Shown: in pieces, positions 46,401 through 50,790 of the stretch
Position numbering within the stretch: position 1 is the stretch's first letter
Layout of the letters: each line of letters starts with the position of its first letter
NCBI GenBank assembly: GCA_934045075.1
Contig: OW203736.1
Location: forward strand, 6,248,091 to 6,312,090
Origin: Yponomeuta sedellus
Lineage: Eukaryota > Arthropoda > Insecta > Lepidoptera > Yponomeutidae
DNA length: 64,000 bases
Direction of reading: 5' to 3'
The notes under the pieces: model-generated
Databases searched by the model: none
What the model was told of the DNA's origin: nothing
What the model saw: only the letters and a program-made list of their open reading frames with translations
Made by a program: the position numbers and the translations under genes

Positions 46401-46986
46401 CAGTATGGCGTAGCAATAACACTAGTGAAGTGAAGAACGACATTGTGACGAAACTCGAAGTTTAGGTGGCAAGCGATGATTGGTGAATTGCAGCAGCCGT
46501 ATATCCCCGCTTATGCCCTCGCTGAGCTGATGCCATCGCAAAGGGAGATCCGGAAGAGCAGGTGAATAGCTTTGCCCTTGGAATTGTGATTATAGCGGTG
46601 TGGAGCAATACGAGTTATGAGTAAGACTGATTAGATTAGTGAGTGACCGAATGAATGGTTTGGAACATAGAAAAACCAATATGGCTGCCGTCACAACGCT
46701 ACATAGAAAAGTGTAGTGTAATGTGTGGAGATATCTTTTGAGATTGAATGCAAATTATATGCCTACTAAAGCTTGGCAAATATTGTAGCCGTCAATGCAC
46801 TGAAAAAACACCGAGGATCTGTCATCTAGGTACTATGAATCGAAACTTTGACTAGTGAGCTAGTGTTGTGTTGAAGTGTTTTATTTATTCATTTTACCTT
46901 TCTCCTTTCCCAGATCGCGAGCACCTACGCCGGGCCCCGCCGCCCCCCGCGACGGCCCCTCGGGCAGCGCGCCCGCGCAAGACTGA
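16221..46986 (+). CDS. Goliath/RNF13-type transmembrane RING-H2 E3 ubiquitin ligase (9 exons, 5' end missing)
   Basis: Joining 16221-16418, 21552-21651, 37895-38027, 40638-40755, 41564-41635, 43397-43576, 44574-44669, 46079-46203 and 46914-46986 gives one open frame of 364 residues and a stop, with GT/AG junctions of compatible phase throughout. Residues ~1-140 form a protease-associated (PA) domain with three N-glycosylation sequons, 146-170 a single membrane span, and 208-267 the RING-H2 domain. The remainder is a Ser/Pro-rich tail. Family members are endosomal or secretory-pathway ubiquitin ligases that pass ubiquitin from E2 enzymes to membrane substrates. The signal peptide and N-terminal PA residues must lie in exon(s) not found here. 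Introns reach ~16 kb and are filled with repeats. Family assignment is strong; goliath rather than a paralogue is likely. Confidence 0.93.
16608..17030 (+). repeat. ~30-bp tandem array in the first visible intron
   Basis: About a dozen units of the type 'cacgcataccgtccaaaacg' plus 'caatctatccga' recur every 30 bp, starting 190 bp after the exon. Units are diverged (rates highest at the ends), and the period is divisible by three, so several frames stay open without implying a protein. Confidence 0.85.
17150..17275 (-). repeat. Retroelement end family B, antisense
   Basis: Begins with a TAGATAGA run and reads to 'aagtgatctcttccagacaa'; same family as 14815-14945. Confidence 0.7.
17276..18768. 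other. Intron, no feature recognised
   Basis: AT-rich intronic sequence of the goliath gene with no conserved frame or obvious repeat. Confidence 0.4.
18769..18965. repeat. tRNA-core repeat tail, then retroelement end family B
   Basis: 18772-18802 holds only the 3' tail 'agcctctaaataggttttta' of the tRNA-core family. 18833-18965 is a diverged antisense family B end ('agaatattctttattgtaca' onward). Confidence 0.6.
19312..19460. mobile_element. 149-bp foldback element
   Basis: Starts 'tacactaacccccagtttct' and ends with the matching inverse '...actgggtgttagtgta'. Longer inner complementarity also pairs ('aatctgcttttaacagct' with 'agctgttaacagtagatt'). It has no coding capacity. Target duplication is unclear because the flanks are themselves symmetric. 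Confidence 0.65.
19505..19690 (+). repeat. tRNA-core repeat, sense, core partly deleted
   Basis: The 5' block ('gccagatgttgcgcctgtac', 'acgtaatacagagagtat') and tail ('cctctaaataggttttt') are intact, but the tRNA-like core has lost its middle between the A and B boxes. Confidence 0.7.
19740..19875 (+). repeat. 'ctctgcctacccct' retroelement tail
   Basis: A sense copy: 'atgaagcgaaggcgatctgt', 'gatcgtggcaaatggcagtc', 'ctgcctacccctaggggata', ending in a TTATGTTATG run. Confidence 0.6.
20365..20482 (+). repeat. Retroelement tail family A, 5'-truncated
   Basis: Contains 'gcgtggggattatgggcatt' and 'gtccagcagtggactaatat', and ends in a GAAGAAGGA run. Confidence 0.7.
20940..21510 (+). repeat. 5S-like SINE upstream of goliath exon 2 (41 bp), with insertion
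   Basis: The SINE reads from 'gttaagcaacaacaggcg' at 20986 to about 21236. It is interrupted by ~235 bp of other sequence and finishes at 21472-21510 ('gccccagcagtggggacata' to 'gggttgatatcg'). The next goliath exon starts 41 bp later. Its head is folded into a perfect hairpin (see next entry). Confidence 0.8.
20964..21003. repeat. Perfect hairpin, 18-bp arms, TTCG loop
   Basis: Arms at 20964-20981 and 20986-21003 are exact complements around TTCG. The right arm is the 5S-like box of the SINE and the left arm is its backward copy, replacing the SINE's normal 5' end. Confidence 0.95.
21552..21651 (+). CDS. goliath exon, PA domain part 2
   Basis: A 100-bp exon after 'cacaatttcag', ending one base into an Arg codon before 'gtgagt'. 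It encodes '[17 protein letters not shown]', the PA-domain segment typical of the family ('[11 protein letters not shown]'), with an N-glycosylation sequon at Asn-Ala-Ser. Phases join those of the neighbouring exons exactly. Confidence 0.92.
21652..22590. other. Intron, no clear feature
   Basis: AT-rich intronic sequence. A short 'gcccggggccgggctttat' GC block at about 22272 is the only compositional oddity. Confidence 0.4.
22592..23170. repeat. Family B end and tRNA-derived SINE
   Basis: 22592-22700 is a weak antisense family B end. 22965-23165 (+) is a SINE with a tRNA-like head ('ggtggtagcggagcggtcga' ... 'gggttcgaatcccggc') and a body 'gcaccaaggactttgttttc' to 'gaaaacatcgtgaggaaagc', related to 27840, 28545 and 48825. 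Confidence 0.65.
23608..23735 (-). repeat. Retroelement end family B, antisense
   Basis: From 'gatagatagaatattcttta' to 'agtaatttcttccagacaac'. Confidence 0.7.
23736..25086. other. Intron, no gene seen
   Basis: AT-rich. The only repeat recognised is a 25-base antisense piece of family A at about 24220-24245. Confidence 0.4.
25087..25512 (+). repeat. 5S-like SINE plus flank that recurs inverted at 28.0 kb
   Basis: The SINE (25087-25350) is collapsed in its middle. The following ~115 bp ('gaccgggatcgtttactaac' to 'gtcacgatttgcctggg') reappear in inverse orientation at 28025-28132, again next to a 5S-like SINE. 25480-25512 is a perfect 13-bp-arm palindrome of the SINE's 'cttgtatgtcccc' end. 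Confidence 0.75.
25993..26135. mobile_element. 143-bp foldback element
   Basis: About 45-bp arms pair with few mismatches ('ggatttcactcgtttattat' on the left, its complement on the right), around a core containing 'gccgaaacgtcgg'. No coding capacity. Confidence 0.7.
26282..26485 (-). repeat. 5S-like SINE 3' half, antisense
   Basis: From 'ccccttgtatgtcctcactg' to 'ttacataacagccgg'; the 5S-like head is absent. Confidence 0.8.
27004..27262 (+). repeat. Retroelement tail family A, long copy
   Basis: Starts 'tgctgtgtggtgtcggccta' and runs through 'cttcccgcgggagtcgtaaa' to 'tagtatagcctgacgacgac'. Confidence 0.8.
27264..27580. repeat. tRNA-core element with inverted ends
   Basis: The left end is antisense ('cctatttagaggc' to 'catgccgggaatcg'). 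The rest is sense: 5' block, A box, B box 'gggttcgagtcccg' and tail 'cctctaaataggttttta'. The ends are mutually inverted over about 45 bp, as at 13405-13768. Confidence 0.75.
27835..27970 (+). repeat. tRNA-derived SINE fragment
   Basis: B-box region 'caggttcgatcccgagtgcg', then 'gtaccaatgactttgtttaa'. Confidence 0.55.
28020..28490 (-). repeat. 5S-like SINE, near-complete, antisense, plus shared flank
   Basis: 28133-28488 is an almost complete antisense SINE from 'tatccacccttgtacgtccc' to 'gtcgactaggccacgg'. 28025-28132 is the inverse of 25366-25478. Confidence 0.85.
28545..28910 (+). repeat. tRNA-derived SINE and antisense family A tail
   Basis: 28545-28740 has a tRNA-like head ('gtggtaacgggcagtagagt'), B-box-like 'gggtttgaatcctag' and body with 'ccactgcagggcacaggcct'. 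28795-28905 is an antisense family A end ('cagtccactgctggacatag'). Confidence 0.6.
29040..30020 (+). repeat. tRNA-derived SINE carrying a 0.7-kb insertion
   Basis: The head 'ggtggcgcagcggtttggca' and B box 'gggtttgatccccgg' are followed by a body ending 'ttagttgtacttag'. The SINE resumes at 29965 with 'gggctaacgagatctgtgta' after the inserted element. Related copies without the insertion are at 38815-38880 and 36975-37275 (antisense). Confidence 0.75.
29240..29960. mobile_element. TIR element (non-autonomous) with TATA target duplication
   Basis: Terminal inverted repeats of about 33 bp begin 'ctgccgtcgtacggagaaag' at 29240 and end with the matching inverse at 29960, with a few mismatches. 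TATA flanks both sides (29236-29239 and 29961-29964). The related SINE at 38815-38880 has a single 'agtataggg' at the same point, giving an empty site. If only TA is counted as duplicated, the element is 29238-29962. The interior has repeated 'gaaaagccgtaatt' blocks and no transposase. Confidence 0.8.
30021..30417. other. Intron, no clear feature
   Basis: One degenerate 'ttggcaatttaaagcgctga' piece at about 30027 resembles the SINE at 50740; nothing else was recognised. Confidence 0.4.
30419..30748 (+). repeat. 5S-like SINE, near-complete, sense
   Basis: Reads from 'agcgctcgtggcctagtc' through 'gagttaagcaacaacaggcg' to 'gggttgatatcgat' with one deletion in the 5S-like part. Confidence 0.85.
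30790..31120 (-). repeat. Retroelement ends (mixed)
   Basis: 30790-30870 has 'gtcgggacagctagta' and an antisense 'gcggtacgaagt' piece as at 2240. 30875-30970 is a family B end. 30995-31115 is the 'cgtacttcaaggaatattct' family. Confidence 0.5.
31390..31815 (+). repeat. Partial 5S-like SINE; then a 'gggccgtccataaattacgt' repeat
   Basis: 31405-31610 is the SINE 5' half with a diverged 5S-like head. 31695-31815 begins 'ggggccgtccataaattacg' and ends near 'gtgtgacgtcacattttt'; this resembles the terminus of a TIR DNA transposon. Confidence 0.6.
32185..32240 (+). repeat. 5S-like SINE 3' end fragment
   Basis: 'ttctgcgatgcaggaagagg' to 'gagggttaatacc'. Confidence 0.6.
32347..32520 (+). repeat. Retroelement tail family A with 12-bp target duplication
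   Basis: The 174-bp 5'-truncated copy is flanked by ACTGTTTTAGGG at 32335-32346 and 32521-32532. It ends in 'cctgacgacgaag'. The exact duplication shows target-primed retroposition. Confidence 0.85.
32880..33262 (-). repeat. 5S-like SINE, antisense, diverged
   Basis: 'catcaacccattatgtccca' at the left to 'cagtcagggctacgagcg' at the right. Many substitutions suggest an old copy. Confidence 0.7.
33298..33548 (+). repeat. Retroelement tail family A, full-length copy with target duplication
   Basis: The 251-bp copy is flanked by GAGTGTAGTG at 33288-33297 and 33549-33558. It starts 'ttgctgtgttgtgtcagcct' and ends 'gcctgaagaagaa'. This gives the likely full length of the family. No Pol III boxes were seen. 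Confidence 0.85.
33895..34130. repeat. 5S-like SINE piece and a second repeat
   Basis: 33895-33950 is an antisense SINE 3' end. 33960-34075 has 'gcccgcgactccgtccccgt' and 'cttcacccccttaagggtta', a repeat type I associate with moth and butterfly genomes; its class was not determined. Confidence 0.5.
34131..34640. other. Intron; G12 homopolymer at 34220-34232
   Basis: AT-rich sequence with a run of about 12 G. No gene seen. Confidence 0.4.
34650..34705 (+). repeat. 5S-like SINE fragment
   Basis: 'ggtggagtatggcctaacct' to 'gacgagacctg'. Confidence 0.65.
35160..35220. other. 61-base imperfect hairpin
   Basis: The left arm 'acaagcgctggtttatac' pairs with the right arm 'tatataccagcgcttgt', and inner 'cgctctat' pairs with 'atagagcg'. 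Arms are about 30 bases with a few mismatches and almost no loop. It could be a tiny MITE or a palindromic insertion. Confidence 0.6.
35306..35405 (-). repeat. 5S-like SINE 3' end, antisense
   Basis: 'ccttgtatgtccctactgca' to 'gccaagtccgggttgatgga'. Confidence 0.75.
35406..36970. other. Intron, no gene seen
   Basis: AT-rich. 36050-36260 has a repeat-like stretch ('gaacggatctacatgaaact') of a kind common in insect non-LTR or Helitron tails; it was not classified. Confidence 0.4.
36975..37275 (-). repeat. tRNA-derived SINE (antisense) enclosing a family B end
   Basis: The outer pieces 36975-37065 ('acacagatctcgttatcccc') and 37190-37275 ('ccggggatcgaacccgagac') match the SINE at 29040 in reverse. 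37070-37175 is a family B end in sense orientation between them. Confidence 0.65.
37296..37836 (-). repeat. Two antisense 5S-like SINEs upstream of goliath exon 3 (58 bp)
   Basis: 37296-37480 holds a 3' half. 37560-37836 is a shortened copy with the 5S-like head ('cgcgcctgttgttgcttaac') nearest the exon. The goliath acceptor at 37894 follows 58 bp later. Confidence 0.85.
37895..38027 (+). CDS. goliath exon, end of PA domain
   Basis: A 133-bp exon after 'cttattacag'; it completes the split Arg codon and ends two bases into a Lys codon before 'gtgaat'. It encodes '[15 protein letters not shown]' and 'INNNINK', with sequons at Asn-Ile-Ser and Asn-Gly-Thr. The 'AVFTY' and 'G..I..LI..G' pattern matches the last PA-domain strands of the family. 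Confidence 0.92.
38028..40162. other. Intron; small hairpin and repeat pieces
   Basis: 38067-38099 is a perfect 13-bp-arm hairpin 40 bp after the donor. 38815-38880 is an antisense piece of the SINE seen at 29040 (empty site for its insertion). 39074-39095 is a tRNA-core tail. 39725-39800 shares 'gctgaaaatcagcgctg' sequence with 31930. No gene. Confidence 0.45.
40163..40542 (+). repeat. 5S-like SINE upstream of goliath exon 4 (96 bp)
   Basis: A sense copy, nearly complete, from 'agcgctcgtggcctaggcga' to 'gacatacaagggttgat'. It includes a ~45-bp internal duplication around 40310-40350 ('gccgttggtgcc' repeated). Confidence 0.88.
40638..40755 (+). CDS. goliath exon, transmembrane segment
   Basis: A 118-bp exon after 'tttgtccccag'; one base closes the Lys codon and the end is phase 0 before 'gtgagt'. 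'[20 protein letters not shown]' and '[19 protein letters not shown]' form one ~25-residue membrane span followed by a basic cytosolic stop-transfer segment. This is the most characteristic block of the goliath family besides the RING. Confidence 0.96.
41068..41180 (-). repeat. Retroelement end family B, antisense
   Basis: 'gaactctttattgtacatac' to 'gtcttatcgctaaaaggcaa'. Confidence 0.6.
41564..41635 (+). CDS. goliath exon, juxtamembrane linker
   Basis: A 72-bp exon (24 codons, phase 0 at both ends) after 'gttgttcacag', before 'gtgagt'. It encodes '[20 protein letters not shown]', the basic Cys-containing linker between membrane span and RING; the Cys pair could be palmitoylated (inference). 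Its last 11 bases and the following intron are copied at 43984. Confidence 0.9.
41625..41924 (+). repeat. Segmental duplication, copy 1 (300 bp)
   Basis: It comprises the last 11 bases of the goliath exon, its splice donor and ~290 bp of intron, including an antisense family A piece. It matches 43984-44283 base for base as far as I can read, without indels. Confidence 0.9.
41925..42670. mobile_element. Probable solo LTR (746 bp) with GTACT target duplication
   Basis: It interrupts an antisense family A copy: GTACT at 41920-41924 and 42671-42675, with the repeat continuing on both sides. The uninterrupted paralogue at 44279-44290 is the empty site. It starts 'tgttacggacggcgagag' and has a TATA-like 'tataaatagc' at 42441, a tandem 'agttgatatttgac' or 'agttgataattgag' block at about 42472-42560, and AATAAA near 42620. 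Features fit a Gypsy-type LTR with a decayed 3' end; no internal genes are present. Confidence 0.75.
42671..42812 (-). repeat. Retroelement tail family A, remainder
   Basis: Continues the interrupted copy ('gcagggtgcgctgctgccca' to 'ctctaggccgacaccacaca'). The last ~25 bases are directly duplicated at 42787-42811. Confidence 0.75.
42958..43345 (-). pseudogene. RTE-type ORF remnant split by a 5S-like SINE
   Basis: The minus-strand pieces 43250-43335 ('[20 protein letters not shown]') and 42958-42998 are two parts of the same RTE C-terminal remnant as at 1081-1200. The SINE at 43000-43230 has inserted between them. Not functional. Confidence 0.65.
43000..43230 (+). repeat. 5S-like SINE, 5'-truncated, upstream of goliath RING exon (167 bp)
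   Basis: The body starts 'aaggcacgttacgccgttgg' (5S-like head missing) and ends 'acatacaagggttgataac'. Confidence 0.85.
43397..43576 (+). CDS. goliath exon, RING-H2 domain
   Basis: A 180-bp exon (60 codons, phase 0 at both ends) after 'ttttctccttcag', before 'gtaagt'. Zinc ligands Cys216, Cys219, Cys234, His236, His239, Cys242, Cys253 and Cys256 (numbering from the first visible codon) give the C-x2-C-x14-C-x-H-x2-H-x2-C-x10-C-x2-C RING-H2 spacing. '[13 protein letters not shown]' carries the E2-contact Trp and Pro of active RING ligases. All catalytic features are intact, so the ligase should be functional. Confidence 0.97.
43685..43983 (+). repeat. Diverged 5S-like SINE ending in a scrambled junction
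   Basis: 43690-43880 is an old sense copy ('gtgcatggatgggtggccgt'). It runs into a 19-bp-arm palindrome (43876-43894 and 43904-43922). A GATGATGATGATG-'attcaagacgatt' piece follows, matching sequence just before goliath exon 7 (44548-44566). A second 'tatgggcataaggcccttga' piece then leads to the 300-bp duplication. Confidence 0.7.
43984..44283 (+). repeat. Segmental duplication, copy 2 (300 bp)
   Basis: A copy of 41625-41924 that carries the end of the linker exon and its donor into the RING-to-tail intron. The family A piece continues uninterrupted past 44283, so the LTR at 41925 inserted after, or only in, copy 1. Confidence 0.9.
44320..44463 (+). repeat. 5S-like SINE 3' portion upstream of goliath exon 7 (110 bp)
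   Basis: 'ttgataacttctgacagtaa' to 'atacaaagggttgataac'. Only the 3' half of the SINE is present. Confidence 0.8.
44574..44669 (+). CDS. goliath exon, cytosolic tail part 1
   Basis: A 96-bp exon (32 codons, phase 0 at both ends) after 'gattaatttcag', before 'gtaggt'. It encodes '[19 protein letters not shown]', matching the short conserved segment directly after the RING in goliath proteins ('GS.ESIL'). Confidence 0.9.
44706..45690. repeat. Tandem duplication (~185 bp) with two insertions
   Basis: Unit 1 (44706-44893) and unit 2 (45068-45116 plus 45547-45690) share 'atgtactttcaacggctaac', 'gtctattgggtacaatattt' and 'cacgagctattttaaagcgt'. A sense tRNA-core repeat (44894-45060) lies between them. 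Unit 2 is split by ~430 bp of other sequence that begins near a small hairpin (45130-45157). Confidence 0.75.
44894..45060 (+). repeat. tRNA-core repeat, sense
   Basis: A box 'tagctcagttgcatagagcg', B box 'cgggttcgaatcccgg', then tail 'cctctaaataggtttttaaa' and 'ccttagcacgggttagtgca'. Confidence 0.8.
45810..45935 (+). repeat. 'attaaacgggtcaaatcgcg' repeat
   Basis: The longest copy of the family also at 765, 8095 and 11045; it includes 'cgacgtttcagcagcgttac'. Class undetermined. Confidence 0.55.
46079..46203 (+). CDS. goliath exon, Ser-rich tail
   Basis: A 125-bp exon ending two bases into an Arg codon before 'gtgagc'. It encodes '[20 protein letters not shown]', '[21 protein letters not shown]'. 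The acceptor 'cctcgagcag|ttg' fits the incoming phase 0 and follows a pyrimidine tract; 'ctcgag|cag' three bases upstream is an in-frame alternative that would add one Gln. Its 3' half and donor are duplicated at 46491. Confidence 0.82.
46491..46697 (+). pseudogene. Decayed duplicate of goliath exon 8 3' end plus donor and intron
   Basis: It aligns with 46119-46338 through 'gcagcagccg', 'atgccctcgctgagctg', 'atcgca.agggag', 'gagcaggtga', 'agtaagactga' and 'aaccaatatgg.tgccgtcac'. A deletion in the exon part creates an immediate in-frame TGA. The donor-like 'agcag|gtgaat' is still recognisable. It lies in the last intron, ~290 bp after the true exon. Confidence 0.85.
46914..46986 (+). CDS. goliath last coding exon
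   Basis: A 73-bp exon after 'ctcctttcccag'; one base completes an Arg codon and the rest encodes '[14 protein letters not shown]' and 'PSGSAPAQD' before TGA at 46984-46986. The tail is Pro/Ala/Ser-rich and not conserved, so the final exon rests on splice phase, acceptor quality and open frame only. Confidence 0.75.
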
Positions 46987-47734
46987 GACGGCCGCGAGAG
47001 CGGGACAACAACACTGTGCCTCGACCGTACTTAGCGTACTAACTGCCTGCGTCGTCGTGCCAAAATGTTAGTCTGTGAAGCTTGCACTGTGAGGGTCGGT
47101 ACTGACTGTAGATGTGTACCATGAGTAGCGGGCTTTGTTAGAGAAATTTTACTATAGTAATGAGTTATGGGAGCGCTGACAGTGTTTTGTCAAAAGTCGG
47201 TTTTACGGCAAGTGGCAAATTGCTTGATCTCTGCCTACCCCTCCGGAATACAGATGTTTATTTGTGTTTAATGTACTCAAGCTTTAAATGGGAAATAACC
47301 GAAGTAGTTTTAGAACACAAAGTGTCTTAGGGATCAAAATAATTTATATTTCTAACGTTATCGCGAAATATTCGATGAAATGTATATGAATTAGCTGTTT
47401 TCTATGTATAGACCTGAAGATCTATTGTCAGTAAAACTGCACATCTACAGCGCTATCCGCCCCCACGGTACAAGCACTCTGATTGGTCAACGCCACTCTG
47501 AACCGGCGTGTGATTAGGCCAAAGTGAGACTCGGGACAATGTGTTCAAAACCGTGTTTTTCTAGAAAAATACTCAGTTTTCAAAGTATCTTCCAGTGAAC
47601 TTTAATGAGGGCCTTGCGTCGGCGGTGGACGGTAAAGACTCGTGATATTTTTTGATAGTTTTTATGGCTAAGCTAAGTTTTTAGGTTACAAATGCGGCTT
47701 GTTTCGGAACGGTCCTGTAGAACTACAGAAGGTT
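46987..47734 (+). other. Probable goliath 3' UTR start
   Basis: Directly downstream of the stop. It contains a fragment of the 'ctgcctacccct' repeat at 47200-47260. No AATAAA was identified close by, so the UTR may be long. Confidence 0.45.
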
Positions 47735-48080
47735 ATATCGACGCCTTACTGCTAAAACCGACTATCTGCATGAAATGTTGTTTCGAGAAAACTCGAGTTT
47801 AAGGTTCGGATGTCGTTAACTATACTAAAACTTGTTGCCTTACTGCTAAAACCGACTATCTGCATGAAATGTTGTTTCGAGAAAACTCGAGTTTAAGGTT
47901 CGGATGTCGTTAACTATACTAAAACTTGTTGCCTTACTGCTAAAACCGACTATCTGCATGAAATGTTGTTTCGAGAAAACTCGAGTTTAAGGTTCGGATG
48001 TCGTTAACTATACTAAAACTTGTTATTGTGTGCATAACATTTCATGCAGATAGTCGGTTTTAGCAGTAAGGCGTCGATAT
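47735..48080. repeat. Foldback: 45-bp inverted ends around a 94-bp triplication
   Basis: 47735-47779 and 48036-48080 are perfect inverted repeats ('atatcgacgccttactgcta' outward). Between 47743 and 48024 a 94-bp unit containing 'gttgtttcgagaaaactcga' is repeated three times without visible differences. The left inverted arm overlaps the first unit. Confidence 0.9.
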
Positions 48081-48128
48081 ACGCATCAACGGCGGAAAAG
48101 TGTCCGCAGTTTTGTTCAAGTCGTGGCC

Positions 48129-48170
48129 ATCCTCCTTTTTCTCAGCTAAAAAGCTGGGAAAAAGGAGGAT
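48129..48170. other. Hairpin, 19-bp arms
   Basis: 'atcctcctttttctcagct' pairs with 'agctgggaaaaaggaggat' with one mismatch and a 4-base loop; it lies just downstream of the foldback. Confidence 0.7.
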
Positions 48171-49542
48171 TGCAGTGCGGATGTTTGGGAAAATAAACAA
48201 AATTCGCAGTGCGAATAAAATGTTATTAAAGCGGCTTGGCGCCATTTGGACGTCGCGGGAAGCAAGTACCTTTGTGTAACTTTTTCAATTATAGTTAAGT
48301 GGGTAATCAAAGTTATTGTATTGGTGTGAAATAATACCCTAAAGGTAATGACTTCCACACAGCACTTATAACTTGTTCTAGACCCAAATTTTGACACCCT
48401 GTACTATGGTATAGGTTATCCTAGTTTGGAAGAGGTCCAGACAAGGACATGCTTCCCAAATATGGAAAAACACCATGACTGCGTCCATTTCTTTAAGTCA
48501 AAGTATAACGGCCTCCACCGGGAATCGAAGCCACAATCGTGATACCGCTAGATCGACCAAGGTCTATAGGACTGTTCTGAAAGGCCCAGAAGAGGTATCA
48601 CTGCGAGCATTCGCATGTTAGGAGCGTTGGCTAACGACGATGGTAAGCCTTAAAAGCATTGATCGGAGAAAGGACTGCTTTCCGTATATAATATCAAAAG
48701 TATATACGGATGTGCGTACGATTATTTTTAATTTAAGCCGTGAGCCGGACAGACTTTAGGCATTATAAGTAGATCGTTATCTAATTCAGCTGGTCTGGAA
48801 GAAGAAATTAATATAGCCAGTAAGACCGCGGAGCGGAGCGCCTTCTCATTCGGGAGGCCGTGGTTTGAAATCCCAGCATGTACCAATGACTATGTTTTCT
48901 AAGTTACGTACATTTGTGATGATAATTCTTTTATTTCCTTGTGTGCTTTTGGATTCTATGCCACTAAAATCTGTCTGTGTCATCTCGAAATGCTCTTTCC
49001 CGGCCATTGCGCTCCGTACAACTAAGTCAACATGTTCCTAGGACGAAAAAAGCTGTGTCTGTTCCGATGACTGTTTTTGAGAGAGTATGGTTTTAAGATC
49101 TAAGTATGGTTAGTTTTTTTATATTGTTAGCAAAAGAAGTTAGTTGGTCGCCCAAATGCTCTCAAACGAATGATCGCAGTGGTCCGCTCCTTTAGTTTTT
49201 AAGCTCGAGTTTAACACTTAGACCCGCCTAGTCACATACGTGTTAAAACCGATAATACAGTAACACTGATTATATTTTCCTCGATATTCAACCTTACAGC
49301 GTCCGCTATAAGAACTACTGTATACCTTCGTGATCCCGTCTAGTTGACAGTCGATTGAAGTCTTACCAGTTCTTAAAACAATTTGTAAGTTTTTTTGCCA
49401 ACCAAACGGTAGAAAAAGTTATAGAGTCAGTTGACATTATCTCGTTCTCTGGAGCGCATCTTGGCGTTACCTGTCGCTTACATTTTAATATCTCAATAGA
49501 CACTTGTGCATTACGTTGTTTAGATAATTGACAGTTCAGATT
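48171..49542. other. Intergenic; one tRNA-derived SINE
   Basis: 48825-48925 holds a decayed SINE ('gaccgcggagcggagcgcct', 'ggtttgaaatcccagcatgt', 'accaatgactatgttttcta'). Otherwise nothing was recognised. Confidence 0.45.
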
Positions 49543-49827
49543 GACGTTTCGGTTCTGCGCTTATCCGAGGGACATTGGGAATATTCAGTTCAAGATGTCG
49601 ACGTTTCGGCTCTGCGCTTATCCGAGGGACATTGGGAATATTCAGTTCAAGATGTCGACGTTTCGGCTCTGCGCTTAACCGCGGAACATTGGGAATATTC
49701 AGTTCAAGATGTCGAAGTTTCGGCTCTGCGCTTATCCGAGGGACATTGGGAATATTCAGTTCAAGATGTCGACGTTTCGGCTCTGCGCTTATCCGAGGGA
49801 CATTGGGAATATTCAGTTCAAGATGTC
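49543..49827 (+). repeat. 57-bp minisatellite, 5 units
   Basis: Five exact-length units (49543, 49600, 49657, 49714, 49771) begin 'gacgtttcggctctgcgctt' and end 'attcagttcaagatgtc'. As 57 is 19 codons, an ORF of 19-residue repeats results. It lacks any recognisable domain, and its continuation to 50067 resembles no protein I know. Confidence 0.95.
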
Positions 49828-50653
49828 AAGTACACATTAAGTAAAGTAAACTTTATGTGCGCATGGAATCTAATAGGTATGGTTCGTTCGTCCACGGTCC
49901 AGCTGTATTGTAGTTGCTTGGGACTGATTGAAGAAAATAGAGTTATGTTGATTATTTTACGGCATATTGAGAGTGGTCTTCCTAAGCCAGGGGCCAGACA
50001 GAAATCGCGCGGAAAGACCGGCAGAAGACTGCATACAAAATGTATTGAAGGGACGAAGACCACATAGAAAAGACGGGACGAGGCTTAGAGTATTCTAAGT
50101 AATTTATATTCTAAGGGACGAGGGCACGCCCTTTCTATACAATGCGCATCGCGCCTTCGCGTCCCTTCTGTATGGCCGCTGGCAAAAAAGAAAATTAGTA
50201 GCGTACCTATTGGCATGTAAAGTTGCTGAAAGTGTTGTAAGGTATCTATATAACAGCTGAGTTCTGAGTGCTTAGTGCGTGTTTGACAGATCCAATCGAA
50301 TAACTTTACTACCTCGAGCATTGAGTAGTGAGTATGAGTAAGTTAACCGTTCGAACTGGCAAAACGCTGTCACAGTACAACTCGCACTCGCGTTTATTCG
50401 TGTTTTGGCTGGTAAACGTGTTCACTTCTCAACGTAAACCATTACAACTCGCACTCAGCAATTTTAATTTCAATACTTGTCGCTAGGTGGCGCTTCCTCG
50501 ATGCCATAGAAATATGAGTTTACGTTAACGCGATCGAGTGTTAAAAAACTCGCACTAAACACTCTGCCTGTATTTTACGCGCGCCAAATCCTAAACGAAA
50601 TTACAACCATCTTTACTGTCAAGTTCCATACTAAATACTATTATGTATTTTTT

Positions 50654-50790
50654 TTTGTGTAGCCTCTAAACGCCCCACTGCAGGGCACAGGCCTTCTCTC
50701 AGAGAGAGTATGGGCTTAATTACCACGCGTGCCCATCGCGGGTTGGCAATTTCAAGCGCTGAGGTATTTGAACACCTCAGTCACTCGGGT
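50654..50790 (+). repeat. SINE related to the 33-bp array host
   Basis: 'cgccccactgcagggcacag', 'cttctctcagagagagtatg', 'ttaccacgcgtgcccatcgc' and 'ttggcaatttcaagcgctga' occur in this order, with one copy of the segment that is amplified at 108-635. Confidence 0.75.

Noticed and set aside
49528..50067. 179-codon frame with 19-residue repeats as a real protein
   Set aside because: The repeat period explains most of it and nothing resembles a known domain; kept only as a low-interest finding.
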